Program-made: the position numbers and the translations under genes
DNA from: Clostridia bacterium
Lineage (GTDB): Bacteria > Bacillota > Clostridia > Oscillospirales > Oscillospiraceae
DNA length: 18,613 nt
Direction: 5' to 3'
Assembly: GCA_003245395.1 (NCBI GenBank)
Contig: QKDF01000045.1
Location: forward strand, 1 to 18,613
Part shown: positions 6,430 to 15,227 of the stretch, piece after piece
How positions within the stretch are numbered: position 1 is the stretch's first letter
How the letters are laid out: each line of letters opens with the position of its first letter
Notes under the pieces: model-generated
What the model was told of the DNA's origin: nothing
Databases searched by the model: none
What the model saw: only the letters and a program-made list of their open reading frames with translations

Positions 6430-7048
6430 CCATAACGCCTAACTTTCGCAGCAAAAAATTCAAAGAGCGGACATCCGGGGAGAGCAGCAGCCTGCAGGGT
6501 ACCTGCTTACCGTCGCAGACAAAATTTCCGCCGATGGTCATTATGTAATCGGACTGTCCGCCGAAAGCAGCCATCGGTGCCTCCAGAATAGCCCCCTGCA
6601 TATCCACTGCAAATGCGGGAACTGTTAGCGTAATGGCGATGCCGGCCAATGCGCTTAGGGCGTTGATGAAAGTGGAGAGCATGATGTTGCCCACCTCCAT
6701 CAGGGTAGAGGTCTGCATCTCGCGCAGCTGTTCGAACTTCTCAATCGGTTCACCCAGCACCTCGGAAATCACCAGTTTTACGAAATCCATCTGCTGTACA
6801 GAGAGCATAATCCCGTTGATCTCCCCGCCCAGCTGTGTTAAAACACCGGCCGTAATAATTTCCGGCCCGCCGATCCACTCAATGGCCTCGTTATATCCCA
6901 TAATCCGGACCTCAGGCAAGGTAATCCGCACCTCCTTGCCCAGCAGCTGGGACAGCGCCGTGGCTGCGTTTCCCGTACCGATGCTGCCGATCTCCCGAAG
7001 CGTGTCAATTTCAAGGCTGCTCAGGTCGCTGTAATTCTTAATGTCCAT
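6422..7048 (-). CDS. cheC: CheY-P phosphatase CheC
   Basis: This is a 208-residue CheC-type protein that removes phosphate from CheY-P and partners CheD in Bacillus-type adaptation. The family carries two active-site helices of the form D/S-x3-E-x2-N. The second is intact (STLMEVGNIM, Glu118/Asn121). The first reads DTLREIGSIGTGNA, so Glu19 is kept but the expected Asn is Ser22. Length and the overlap with cheD support CheC rather than CheX. The ATG follows AAAGGAG. It lies 18 bases after the flgG-like gene in the same operon. Confidence 0.93.
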   Translation of the reverse strand: MDIKNYSDLSSLEIDTLREIGSIGTGNAATALSQLLGKEVRITLPEVRIMGYNEAIEWIGGPEIITAGVLTQLGGEINGIMLSVQQMDFVKLVISEVLGEPIEKFEQLREMQTSTLMEVGNIMLSTFINALSALAGIAITLTVPAFAVDMQGAILEAPMAAFGGQSDYIMTIGGNFVCDGKQVPCRLLLSPDVRSLNFLLRKLGVMDE

Positions 7049-7066
7049 TCCGCGCTCCTTTCAGTC

Positions 7067-7795
7067 TCAGGTCCTGAGGCCATTGGCAGTTGTTTCGATC
7101 TCGTCCGAGGTTTCCACCATTTTCAGTGCATAGCTGAAAGACCGCTGGGCCTCAATCACTTTGGTAATCTCCTGTGCCAGATCCACGTTGGAAGCTTCCA
7201 GCACACCGCGTTTGACAGTACCGGTGCCAAACCGAACTTGGCCGTCTTTATTCGCGGGGACAAAACGGTTATCGCCCACGCGCACCATTCCGTCGGTGCT
7301 GGAAAAGTCGAAGACGCCCACCGGCTGATCCGCCTCCGGGTCCGTAACGGTCAGCAGAGCGCCGCGGTCGTTCAATACAAACCGGCCTTGACCATCAGAG
7401 AGCATCAAATCGGTCTCTGCGTCCCCGTCCGCATTGGTACGCTGATACTGCGAAAGGGTAAAGGAGCCGTCCCGGGTGTAAGAGATCTCTCCGCTGGACG
7501 GGTCATACAAGGCGAAAAAGCCGTCTCCCAGAATGGCATAATCCTGTGCAAGACCCGTCTCATCGATGGCTCCACTCTGAAAATCCGTGTCCGTCATGGA
7601 CATTTTGGCGCCGGAACCTCTGGGCAGCTTTTCGCTGTTGATCCCGTCGATGTTGCTATACATCAAAGAGGCAAAGCTGGGTGTCTGTGCTTTGTAGCCA
7701 TATGTATTGACATTGGCGATATTATTCGCCTGGACATTCAGGTGATCCTGCTGCTGTGCGGCGCCCACAGCGGCGGTATAAAAGGACATGTTCAT
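7067..7795 (-). CDS. flgG: Flagellar rod/hook-basal body protein, FlgG type
   Basis: This is a 242-residue member of the FlgF/FlgG/FlgE rod-hook family. It has the N-terminal assembly motif (NVQANNIANVNTYGYKAQ), the mid-protein AILGDGFFALYD segment and the C-terminal FlgG-like helix (VLEASNVDLAQEITKVIEAQ, then RSFSYALKMVETSDE). The product is exported by the type III apparatus and polymerises in the axial rod. The ATG at 7795 lies nine bases after AAGGAG. It forms a tandem pair with the gene upstream, equivalent to flhO/flhP of Bacillus. FlgG versus FlgF is assigned only from order and general similarity, so the symbol is tentative. Confidence 0.88.
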   Translation of the reverse strand: MNMSFYTAAVGAAQQQDHLNVQANNIANVNTYGYKAQTPSFASLMYSNIDGINSEKLPRGSGAKMSMTDTDFQSGAIDETGLAQDYAILGDGFFALYDPSSGEISYTRDGSFTLSQYQRTNADGDAETDLMLSDGQGRFVLNDRGALLTVTDPEADQPVGVFDFSSTDGMVRVGDNRFVPANKDGQVRFGTGTVKRGVLEASNVDLAQEITKVIEAQRSFSYALKMVETSDEIETTANGLRT

Positions 7796-7817
7796 TTCTG
7801 CGGTCTCCTTTCAGCCT

Positions 7818-8570
7818 TTAAACATTACCCAGATCCGTGGCGGCCTTGCTCATCAGCTGGTCGTACATTTTGCTTACCTGAGCGGCACTTTGAAACGCTC
7901 GCTCGGCGGTCATCATGCTGGTCATCTCTTGCACCAGCTCCACGTTCGCCCGCTCCACCATTTTCTGGTGGACAGTGGCGGAAGCGGCTGCGGCCGTCTG
8001 TCCACCCGCAGTAAACAACCCCTGCGCGTCGCGCGTAAGCTGGGTATTGTCTTGGAATGAGTATACACCGATCTGGCCGAGATAGCTGCCCTGCTCCGTG
8101 TAGATGGCACCCGTAGTGTCCACATTGATCTTATCCGTCCCCAGAACAATGGGTTCCCCGCTGATGTCCAGAATTCGTCCCTCACCGGGAAGGCACAGAT
8201 AGCCCTCGTCATCCAGGGAAAAGTTGCCCGCCCGGGTGTACGCCGTTCCGTTGTCCGTCTGCACGGCAAAAAAGCCGTCACCCTCCAGGGCAAAGTCAAG
8301 ATTTTGGTTTGTAGGCTCCAGAACGCCCTGGGTATAGTCTGTATAGAGCTTGCTGGGCGCCAGGATATAGCTGCTTTTGCCCAGCTGCACAGGTTGAGAC
8401 TTGTCCTTGTTGTCGGTCCGGCTGACCATATACTCATGGAACGTGCTGTCCGTATAGGTGTCCGCCTTATAACCGGCCGTGGATACATTGGTCATGTTGT
8501 TTGCAATCACGTCCAGCCGCCGCCCTTGAGACAGCATGCCGGAGGTCAGGTTATAGAAACCTTTGAACAT
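7818..8570 (-). CDS. flgF: Flagellar rod/hook-basal body protein, FlgF type
   Basis: This 250-residue paralogue of the downstream gene has the N-terminal rod motif (RLDVIANNMTNVSTAGYKAD), the central LDFALEGDGFFAVQ segment and the C-terminal helix (VERANVELVQEMTSMMTAER, then AFQSAAQVSKMYDQL). It should be secreted without a signal peptide and form part of the rod beneath the hook. Its ATG follows GGAGGGGAAAGAGG. It sits between sigD and the FlgG-type gene, with 27- and 22-base gaps. The FlgF/FlgG identity is tentative; membership of the rod family is firm. Confidence 0.87.
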   Translation of the reverse strand: MFKGFYNLTSGMLSQGRRLDVIANNMTNVSTAGYKADTYTDSTFHEYMVSRTDNKDKSQPVQLGKSSYILAPSKLYTDYTQGVLEPTNQNLDFALEGDGFFAVQTDNGTAYTRAGNFSLDDEGYLCLPGEGRILDISGEPIVLGTDKINVDTTGAIYTEQGSYLGQIGVYSFQDNTQLTRDAQGLFTAGGQTAAAASATVHQKMVERANVELVQEMTSMMTAERAFQSAAQVSKMYDQLMSKAATDLGNV

Positions 8571-8597
8571 CCTCTTTCCCCTCCTTCGGAGTCGCTC

Positions 8598-9437
8598 TTA
8601 GATGACCGGCTCCAGATAAGACTGCAGATAAGCCCGCAGCTTTTGAATAGCACGACTGTGAATCTGGGAAACCCGCGGCTCACTGACGTCGAGCACCTGG
8701 GCGATTCCCCGCATATTTAAACCCTTTTCATAGTACAGCGAGAGCACCATCTGCTCGTTTTCCCGGAGGGAACGGATCGCTTCTACCAGCTTCTCCCGCA
8801 GTTCCATGCGCTGCAGGCTCTCATCCGGCTGGTTGCCCGTATCGGCATCTGTCAGGAACACCCCGGTGTCGCCCTCACCCCGGCGCTCGAAAATTGCCTC
8901 CAGGGATACGACTCCGCTCAGGGCAGTGCTGGCCAGGTCGCCCTGATACTTTTCCAGTCCGATCCCCATTTTATCGGCAATTTCCTGCTCAGTGGGAAAC
9001 CGGCCCAGTGTGCCGCACAGGTCGTTCACCGCCTGATCAATCTCCCGGGATCGCCTGCGCACGCTGCGGGGCAGCCAGTCCTGTCGTCGGGCCAAATCGA
9101 TGATCATGCCCCGGATGCGCTTTGAGGCATACGTTTCAAATTTGGTCCCCTTGTCGGGATCATATTTGTCCACGGCGCTCATCAGCGTAATGATCCCTTC
9201 ATTTACAATGTCGTCCAGTTGGGCAAACCCGTTATAAACTCCGACAACATGCAGAGCGATGCTCTTGATCAGGCCTGTGTACCGCAGAACCAGCGGCCAT
9301 TTATACTCCTCATGTCCGGTCTGTTTGTAAAGTGACAGAAGTTCTTCAGTGGACAGCGCGTCAATTTTCGGCTGGGACAGGATCTCAGTCTCACCGTTCG
9401 CCGAGCCGTCACTTTTTGGTGGTACCATGTCGTTCAT
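8598..9437 (-). CDS. sigD: Flagellar sigma factor SigD/FliA
   Basis: This is a 279-residue sigma-70 family factor of the FliA/SigD/WhiG group. Region 2 includes QLDDIVNEGIITLMSAVDKY and GTKFETYASKRIRGMIIDLA, followed by DWLPRSVRRRSREI. Region 3 has LGRFPTEQEIADKMG. Region 4 has the helix-turn-helix NMRGIAQVLDVSEPRVSQIH. It directs RNA polymerase to late flagellar and chemotaxis promoters of the TAAA-N15-GCCGATAT type; such a site lies upstream of fliD in this window. The ATG overlaps the flhA stop (ATGA), so translation is probably coupled. Its activity is usually held back by anti-sigma FlgM, which is not encoded here. Confidence 0.95.
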   Translation of the reverse strand: MNDMVPPKSDGSANGETEILSQPKIDALSTEELLSLYKQTGHEEYKWPLVLRYTGLIKSIALHVVGVYNGFAQLDDIVNEGIITLMSAVDKYDPDKGTKFETYASKRIRGMIIDLARRQDWLPRSVRRRSREIDQAVNDLCGTLGRFPTEQEIADKMGIGLEKYQGDLASTALSGVVSLEAIFERRGEGDTGVFLTDADTGNQPDESLQRMELREKLVEAIRSLRENEQMVLSLYYEKGLNMRGIAQVLDVSEPRVSQIHSRAIQKLRAYLQSYLEPVI

Positions 9438-11542
9438 CGCTTATCCACCACCTCCTTCATGCGTTCGGCCTCAACCCGCCCAAGGGTGATATTGCCGAGC
9501 GCCTGGATCTGCACATTGCTGGTGATTTCATTGAAAGCCAGAACGTAGAGATTTGGATAAAACTGAGAGAGAAGCCGCCCCAAATAGATGCGGATGACCG
9601 GACTTGTCAGAATAATAGGCGTCTGAGAAAGCTCACCGAATTTCTTCACGCCCTCTCCCAGCTGAGAGATGATCTGCTGCATCAGATCGGCACCCAATGC
9701 TAAGTAGACACCCTGCTCATTTTTCGTCAGGGACGCGACGACCTTTTTCTCCACCTCAGCGTCCAGCGTGATAACCCGCAGCTGGCCATGCTCACAAAAG
9801 CGCCGGGTGATGGTACGGGCCATGGCAGCCCGTATATTTTCCGTGACGATATCCAGGTCTCGGGTAACAGCCATGGATTCGGCAGCCGTCTCCACAATGG
9901 TGACCAGATCCTTGACGGGGACGCCCTCCCGCAGCAGGTTGCGCAGAATTTTTTGCAGTGCCGCATAAGAGATCACGCTGGGTATCGTCTCCTCCACCAA
10001 CTGCGGAGCCCGCTTTTTCAGATTGTCCACCAGCCGGATAGTTTCCTCGCGGTCCAGCAGTTCATAGACGTGCTTTTTGATGGTTTCGGAAAGATGGGTG
10101 AGCATGACGGACAGAGGATCGATGACGGTATAGCCGTAGATCTCCGCCATCTCCTTGTTCTCAGGGAGAATCCATCGGGATGGAATGCCGTAAGCAGGCT
10201 CGATCGTCTCGATGCCGTCGATCTCCCGGGCGGCGCTGGACGGCTCCAGCGCCAGGTAGTAGTCCACCAGAATCTCGCCCCGGGTGATCTCCTCGCCCTT
10301 CATCTTAATCACATACTGGTTTGTTCCCAGCGTCGCCGAATCGTGCAACCGCACCGAGGGAATCACATAGCCCATGTCCTGCGCATACTGCCGCCGAAAA
10401 ATTACGATGCGGCTGATCAACCGGCCGCCCCGGGATTCGTCCACCAGGGGGATCAAGCTGTAGCCAAACTCCATTTCGATGGGTTCCACTTCCAGCAGCG
10501 TATACACATTGTTGATGTCTTTATAAAAGTCGTTTTCACTGGGCGGCGCAGCGACAGGCTGTTCCGCCGCCTGCTGCTCCTGCACCCGGGCCAGCTGTTC
10601 CTCTTTTGCCATGGCAGCCGAACCCCGCCGGCCCAGATAGAGCAGCGCAGCGGCCACCACAAACAGCGGAACATGCGGAGTTTTGGGCATCACACCCAGA
10701 AAAGTCAGAATCACACCCGCGGCGATGATGGCCCGGGGCTGCATCCGGAACTGGCCCAGCACGTCGTGGTTCAGGCTGCTCTCGGACACGGATCGGGTGA
10801 CAATCATGCCTGTCGCCGTGGAAATCATCAGAGCCGGAAGCTGAGACACCAGACCGTCGCCGATGGTCGCGATCGAATAGACGCTGATCACCTGCGTGGT
10901 GTCCATCCCGCTGGTAGCGCCGATGATCAGGCCCGCCACAAAGTTGATGACGGTGATAATCAGGCTCATGATGGCGTCGCCTTTGACGATCTTGGTGGCG
11001 CCGTCCATCGCGCCGTAGAAGTCGGCCTGCCGCTGAATCTTCTCCCGGCGGGCGCGGGCTTCCTGCTCGTTGATCAACCCCGAAGACAGGTCGGCGTCGA
11101 TGGCCATCTGCTTACCGGGCATGGCGTCCAGCGTGAATCGGGCAGCCACCTCAGCCACGCGCTCGGCGCCCTTGGTGATGACGATAAACTGCACCAGGAC
11201 AATAATCAGGAAAATAATGACGCCGATGACGATATTGCCCTGGGTAATCAGCTCACCGAAAGAACGGATGACCACGCCGGCAAAACCGCCGTTGGAGAGA
11301 ATCAGCCGGGTGGATGACACGTTGAGTCCCAATCGAAACAGCGTTGTAATCAACAGCAGAGACGGGAATATGGAAAATTCCAGGGCATCCCGGATGTTCA
11401 TGGTGATGAGCAGAATGACCACGGACAGGGCGATATTCAGGACGATCAGTACGTCCAGCAGGGGAGTAGGCAGGGGCAGAATCAGGAACAGAACGATAAC
11501 GACCACAAGCAGAGAAATGATATAGTTGTAAATCCGCTTCAT
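9434..11542 (-). CDS. flhA: Flagellar type III export gate protein FlhA
   Basis: This 702-residue protein has an N-terminal half of several transmembrane helices (from about residue 7, IISLLVVVIVLFLILPLP) and a cytosolic C-terminal half (about 340-702) that docks chaperone-substrate complexes. The conserved FHIPEP-family stretch TKGAERVAEVAARFTLDAMP, followed by KQMAIDADLSSGLI, is clear, as is GDGLVSQLPALMISTATGM. FlhA sits at the base of the export channel and helps use the proton-motive force for secretion. It lies 21 bases after flhB and overlaps sigD by four bases. No flhF or flhG gene follows it, unlike in Bacillus. Confidence 0.97.
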   Translation of the reverse strand: MKRIYNYIISLLVVVIVLFLILPLPTPLLDVLIVLNIALSVVILLITMNIRDALEFSIFPSLLLITTLFRLGLNVSSTRLILSNGGFAGVVIRSFGELITQGNIVIGVIIFLIIVLVQFIVITKGAERVAEVAARFTLDAMPGKQMAIDADLSSGLINEQEARARREKIQRQADFYGAMDGATKIVKGDAIMSLIITVINFVAGLIIGATSGMDTTQVISVYSIATIGDGLVSQLPALMISTATGMIVTRSVSESSLNHDVLGQFRMQPRAIIAAGVILTFLGVMPKTPHVPLFVVAAALLYLGRRGSAAMAKEEQLARVQEQQAAEQPVAAPPSENDFYKDINNVYTLLEVEPIEMEFGYSLIPLVDESRGGRLISRIVIFRRQYAQDMGYVIPSVRLHDSATLGTNQYVIKMKGEEITRGEILVDYYLALEPSSAAREIDGIETIEPAYGIPSRWILPENKEMAEIYGYTVIDPLSVMLTHLSETIKKHVYELLDREETIRLVDNLKKRAPQLVEETIPSVISYAALQKILRNLLREGVPVKDLVTIVETAAESMAVTRDLDIVTENIRAAMARTITRRFCEHGQLRVITLDAEVEKKVVASLTKNEQGVYLALGADLMQQIISQLGEGVKKFGELSQTPIILTSPVIRIYLGRLLSQFYPNLYVLAFNEITSNVQIQALGNITLGRVEAERMKEVVDKR

Positions 11543-11563
11543 GTCCGCACCGCCTTTCCTGCC

Positions 11564-12640
11564 TTACTTTGATTTCTGCCCGCTTTGCTTGTTCATGCGG
11601 TAGAGATAGACCAATATGTCCGCCACTGCTCCGTATAGCTCCGGCGGAATCTCATGGTCCAGCTCGGCGGAAGCATAAAGAGAACGGGCCAGGGGAACAT
11701 TTTCGATCACGCTCACTCCGGACTGCTCGGCCACCTGTACAATGCGCAGAGCCAATTCGTCCAGGCCCTTGGCCAGCACCACCGGTGCGTTGTCCTTCTC
11801 CGGTTTATACCGGAGCGCCACCGCTACATGGGTGGGATTTCGAATGACCACATCCGCATGCGGAACCTGCTGCATCATGCGGGAACGCGCCATTTTGCGC
11901 TGCACTTCACGGATTTTGCTCTTGATCTGCGGGTCGCCTTCCGTCTGCTTATACTCCTCCTTGACCTCCTGTTTGCTCATGCGCATCTGGCGCTCGTAGT
12001 CCCACCATTGGTAGAAGAAGTCAAAGGCCGCCACCGCTGCAAAAGCGACAATAATCTGCAGCAGCATGGACCCAAACCGACTCATCAGGTCCGCACAGGC
12101 GCCGGAGATGTCCATGTCAAGATAGTTGGGGAATTCTTCAAAACAGCCAAGCAAAAAGCGGTAGAGAATCACGAGCAGCACGGCGATTTTGGCCGAACCT
12201 TTGAGTGCCTCAACCACGCTGCGCAGAGAAAACAGCCGCTTGAATCCCTCAAGAGGATTGATCCTGCTGAATTTGGGCTGAATCGACTCGGGAGAAAACA
12301 GCATCCGGGTCTGAAAGAAGGTCGCCGCCACCGCCGTCAGGGCGATTACACCCATGGCCGGACCGATGGCCCAGGCCAATGTGATGGCCATCTGTTTCAT
12401 CAGCGTGGGAAGCTCTTGAGAGACACCCCCCACAGGAAACGTGCCTGCATCGCTGATGCACTGGCGCATAAACGTCTCCAGCCGGTCAGCTGCAGTCCCG
12501 AAGGTGAGCCGCAGCACCAGATAGGCCGCCGCCAGCGTAATCACGGCCACGGCGTCGTTGCTGAGAAAGACGTTGCCCTTTTTTCGCTGATCCCGCCGCT
12601 TTTTAGGGGTTGCTTTTTCTGTCTTGTTTCCCTCTGGCAA
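11564..12640 (-). CDS. flhB: Flagellar export switch protein FlhB
   Basis: This 358-residue FlhB has the usual basic N-terminus (KTEKATPKKRRDQRKKGNV), four membrane helices and a cytosolic domain. The domain contains the autocleavage motif Asn268-Pro-Thr-His271 (VIRNPTHVAVALRY). FlhB cleaves itself between Asn and Pro, and this allows the export apparatus to change from rod/hook to filament substrates. The start is a TTG behind an AAAGGGGGGA site; no ATG fits the conserved N-terminus better. It lies between fliR and flhA in the conserved export-gate order. Confidence 0.96.
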   Translation of the reverse strand: MPEGNKTEKATPKKRRDQRKKGNVFLSNDAVAVITLAAAYLVLRLTFGTAADRLETFMRQCISDAGTFPVGGVSQELPTLMKQMAITLAWAIGPAMGVIALTAVAATFFQTRMLFSPESIQPKFSRINPLEGFKRLFSLRSVVEALKGSAKIAVLLVILYRFLLGCFEEFPNYLDMDISGACADLMSRFGSMLLQIIVAFAAVAAFDFFYQWWDYERQMRMSKQEVKEEYKQTEGDPQIKSKIREVQRKMARSRMMQQVPHADVVIRNPTHVAVALRYKPEKDNAPVVLAKGLDELALRIVQVAEQSGVSVIENVPLARSLYASAELDHEIPPELYGAVADILVYLYRMNKQSGQKSK

Positions 12641-12681
12641 AAAAATCCCCCCTTTGCCGGCTGCTCACACCCGCGGGGCTT

Positions 12682-13449
12682 CTATCCCGCCAGCGCCAGC
12701 ATCTGTCCCACCGCGGAGAGCATCTGATCCTCCGCATCCAGGAGATATTCACTCATGGGGGCCATAAACAACAACAGCAGCCCCATGCCGATTAACAGCT
12801 TCAGTTCGATATTCAGGGAAAATACGTTGATCTGCGGAATAACCTTCATCAAAATGCCCATGCCAATCTGCCCCAGCAGCTCTGCCGCCAGAATGGGAAA
12901 GGCCAGCTTGACCGCCAGCACGATGCACTCGATAAACAGCTGCGCCATGGCATCGACGGCATTCTTCCCCAGCGCAGCCTCCCCAAAGGGAATCACGCTG
13001 CCGGAGGAGAGCAGGATCCGCAAAAGTGTGTTATGGCCGTTGTTCGTAAAAAACAGCAGCGTCATCAGCACGGTCAGCATCGTCCCTGTCACAGACATGG
13101 ACGCCTGAGAAGCGGGGTCGTAGTCCTTGGACATGGTCAATGCCATCTGGTTGTCCAGAATCTCACCCGCCTGCTGGGGAATCAGATAAAAGAACAGCTG
13201 GGTCGTCAGTCCGATTAGATATCCCACTGCCAGCTCCAGCATCAGCCTGACGGAAAACTCCACCAGCGTCGCGGGAACCGGAGCCGTACCTGGCGTAAAA
13301 GCGGAAACCGTCCAGGTGAGCACCAGGATAAGGCCTGTCTGAAAAATGCCGGGAAAATTGCGTCGGCCCAAAATGGGGTTAAACAACACAAAGCCCGACA
13401 TCCGCATCAGAATATAAAGAATCAGGGTCAACCGGCCCCAGTCAATCAT
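12682..13449 (-). CDS. fliR: Flagellar export gate protein FliR
   Basis: This is a 255-residue, very hydrophobic membrane protein with the family segments RMSGFVLFNPILGRRNFPG near the start, the QQAGEILDNQMALTM region, and a final run of hydrophobic helices (LLIGMGLLLLFMAP). FliR, with FliP and FliQ, forms the helical core of the export pore. The ATG follows GGAGG at eight bases. It starts 18 bases after fliQ and is followed by flhB 41 bases later, the conserved order. Confidence 0.95.
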   Translation of the reverse strand: MIDWGRLTLILYILMRMSGFVLFNPILGRRNFPGIFQTGLILVLTWTVSAFTPGTAPVPATLVEFSVRLMLELAVGYLIGLTTQLFFYLIPQQAGEILDNQMALTMSKDYDPASQASMSVTGTMLTVLMTLLFFTNNGHNTLLRILLSSGSVIPFGEAALGKNAVDAMAQLFIECIVLAVKLAFPILAAELLGQIGMGILMKVIPQINVFSLNIELKLLIGMGLLLLFMAPMSEYLLDAEDQMLSAVGQMLALAG

Positions 13450-13467
13450 GCCTGCCGCCTCCGCACG

Positions 13468-13722
13468 TCATGTCATCAGTGTGAAAATATACCGGGTGTA
13501 TTCCAGCAGGGTATCCATCATCCAGCCTCCACCGATAAAAAGGACCAGAATAATAACCACCAGCTTGAGGACAAAACCCAGTGTCTGGTCATGGATTTGA
13601 GTGACAGCCTGAAAAATGGCCACCAGAATGCCCACCACCATGCTGAGGATCAGAATGGGGCCGGCCAGGCGCAGCACCACAAATACGCCCTGGCGCAGCA
13701 CTTCACCCGCTTCAAAGTCCAA
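13468..13722 (-). CDS. fliQ: Flagellar export gate protein FliQ
   Basis: This is an 84-residue protein with two transmembrane helices (ILILSMVVGILVAIFQAVTQ and LVVIILVLFIGGGWMM), joined by the family loop IHDQTLGFVLK. It matches FliQ, which surrounds FliP and FliR in the export core. The start is probably a TTG; the upstream Shine-Dalgarno-like sequence is modest (a GGTGA about eight bases before), and coupling to fliP is likely. No other in-frame start gives the normal length. Confidence 0.94.
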   Translation of the reverse strand: MDFEAGEVLRQGVFVVLRLAGPILILSMVVGILVAIFQAVTQIHDQTLGFVLKLVVIILVLFIGGGWMMDTLLEYTRYIFTLMT

Positions 13723-13743
13723 CTCTCATCACCCTGCCTTTCC

Positions 13744-14409
13744 TCATCGGAAACCCTGCACCATGGTGGAAAACAGCAGATTCCAGCCGTTGAGCAGGAT
13801 AAACAGCAGCAATTTGAAAGGCGTGGAGATCATGGCCGGCGGCAGCATAATCATGCCCATGGACATCAGGGTGGAGGCCACCACAATGTCAATCAGCATA
13901 AAGGGGATGTACAGCAAAAACCCGATCTCAAACGCACGCTTGAGTTCACTGGTCATGAAAGCGGGTACGACAATGTGCATCGCCAGCCCCATGGCCGCGT
14001 CTCCGTCCACTGGTCGGGTCACCTTGCCCAGGTCGCAAAACAGGTTGATGGAGGAGGTCTCCGTCTGGCGGAGCATGAAGTCCTTGAGCGGAACCTCAGC
14101 CTTTTGAATGAACTCCTCCTGGGTGATCTCTTCCGCCACATACGGGTCATAAGCGTCCGCCTTAATCTGAGTAAACACGGGGCTCATGGTAAACAGCGTC
14201 AAAAACAGTGCCATTCCGATCAGCACCACGTTGGGAGGGGTCTGCTGCATACCCATGGCGGTTCGGAGAAAGGAAAACGTTACGATGTACCGGGTGAACG
14301 AGGTCATCATCACCAGCAGCGAGGGCAGCAGAGTGATGAGTGTGGTCAGGAACAGGACTTGGAGCGCCTGTACATTATTACCGTTCACATTAATCAGCGC
14401 GTCGGTCAA
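13744..14409 (-). CDS. fliP: Flagellar export gate protein FliP
   Basis: This 221-residue FliP has the conserved SFTRYIVTFSFLRTAMGMQQ segment followed by TPPNVVLIGMALFL, the periplasmic-side stretch FIQKAEVPLKDFMLRQT, and FMTSELKRAFEIGFLLYIPF near the end. FliP assembles with FliQ and FliR as the export channel. The start is a TTG placed six bases after a strong AAGGAGGT that overlaps the fliO stop. N-terminal cleavage is possible, as in other FliP proteins, but this start gives only a short lead before the first helix. Confidence 0.96.
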   Translation of the reverse strand: MTDALINVNGNNVQALQVLFLTTLITLLPSLLVMMTSFTRYIVTFSFLRTAMGMQQTPPNVVLIGMALFLTLFTMSPVFTQIKADAYDPYVAEEITQEEFIQKAEVPLKDFMLRQTETSSINLFCDLGKVTRPVDGDAAMGLAMHIVVPAFMTSELKRAFEIGFLLYIPFMLIDIVVASTLMSMGMIMLPPAMISTPFKLLLFILLNGWNLLFSTMVQGFR

Positions 14410-14421
14410 GTTCAGACCTCC

Positions 14422-14793
14422 TTACGGTTTTTTCTGCTTCAGGACTTCCCGCAGGGCATCCTGAAAGCGCACGGCTGCGCCCGGCGCTCCTTCAGGGAGA
14501 TGGGGCTCATCCCAAAGCGCCGCCTCTTCCTCGTTCAGCTCCCGCAGCAGGGTGATCTGCGAAGGGGTCACGCCCAGCAGCATGTTTTGCTGGCCCAACT
14601 GCACCAGAACGATATACTGCTCCCGCCCCAGCGGCAGGCGATCCACCACGCGAAGATTCCCGCTCCGGCTTCCCCCCCGGGAAAACAGCGTTCCACGCCC
14701 CGCCAGCAGCCGGGTGCAGACATAGGCCAGAACCAGAACCAGCGCCACCGCCAGCAGCATTCCCAGCAGGGTGCCGATTTCTTCCCAGGTCAT
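14422..14793 (-). CDS. fliO: FliO-like export assembly protein
   Basis: This is a 123-residue protein with one N-terminal transmembrane helix (LLGMLLAVALVLVLAYVCTR) and a small cytosolic domain containing LRVVDRLPLGREQYIVLVQL, which is typical of FliO (FliZ in Bacillus). FliO helps stabilise FliP during assembly of the export gate. It starts six bases after the cheY stop with almost no Shine-Dalgarno sequence, so reinitiation after cheY is likely. Position immediately before fliP supports the call, because the family is poorly conserved in sequence. Confidence 0.9.
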   Translation of the reverse strand: MTWEEIGTLLGMLLAVALVLVLAYVCTRLLAGRGTLFSRGGSRSGNLRVVDRLPLGREQYIVLVQLGQQNMLLGVTPSQITLLRELNEEEAALWDEPHLPEGAPGAAVRFQDALREVLKQKKP

Positions 14794-14799
14794 CTCGGA

Positions 14800-15165
14800 T
14801 CAGGGGTTGCCCACGATGGAGGTTACCGTCTTGAGGATTCGATCTGCTTTAAAAGGCTTCACGATAAAATCCTTGGCACCGGAGCGCACGGCATCGATCA
14901 CCATGCTCTCCTGGCCCATTGCGGAGCACATCACCACGCTGGCGGAGGAATACTTTCCGCGGATCGTCTTGAGTGCCTCCAGTCCGTCCATATTGGGCAT
15001 TGTGATGTCCATCAGGACGAGATCGGGATGGAGCTCATCAAATTTTTCAACTGCGTCTGCACCATCCACCGCTTCAAAAATCTCGGTATATCCGTTCTTG
15101 GAGAGAGCATCCCGGATTACCTTGCGCATAAACGCCGCGTCGTCAACAATTAAGATTTTGGCCAT
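14800..15165 (-). CDS. cheY: Chemotaxis response regulator CheY
   Basis: This 121-residue single receiver domain has all phosphorylation residues: Asp8/Asp9, phospho-acceptor Asp53 (VLMDITMPNMDG), Ser81 in the Thr/Ser position and Lys103 (DFIVKPF). Phosphorylated by CheA, CheY-P binds FliM and FliY at the C-ring and changes rotation bias. The ATG follows AAGGAAG. Its position between fliY and fliO is the same as in Bacillus and many clostridia. Confidence 0.97.
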   Translation of the reverse strand: MAKILIVDDAAFMRKVIRDALSKNGYTEIFEAVDGADAVEKFDELHPDLVLMDITMPNMDGLEALKTIRGKYSSASVVMCSAMGQESMVIDAVRSGAKDFIVKPFKADRILKTVTSIVGNP

Positions 15166-15227
15166 ATCTCATTCTTCCTTTTCTGCAGTCTGTTTGTCAG
15201 CCTTCCCACATGATGGCGGCCGTGTTT

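Noticed and set aside
9788..11317. 509-codon plus-strand open frame opposite flhA
   Set aside because: His/Gln/Arg-rich shadow of flhA with no recognisable domain and no ribosome binding site context; flhA is unambiguous.
11654..12727. 357-codon plus-strand open frame opposite flhB
   Set aside because: Antisense shadow of flhB, no domain seen.
13591..15153. 520-codon plus-strand open frame opposite fliQ, fliP, fliO and cheY
   Set aside because: It spans several real genes on the other strand and their gaps, and its His/Gln-rich composition is that of an antisense shadow.
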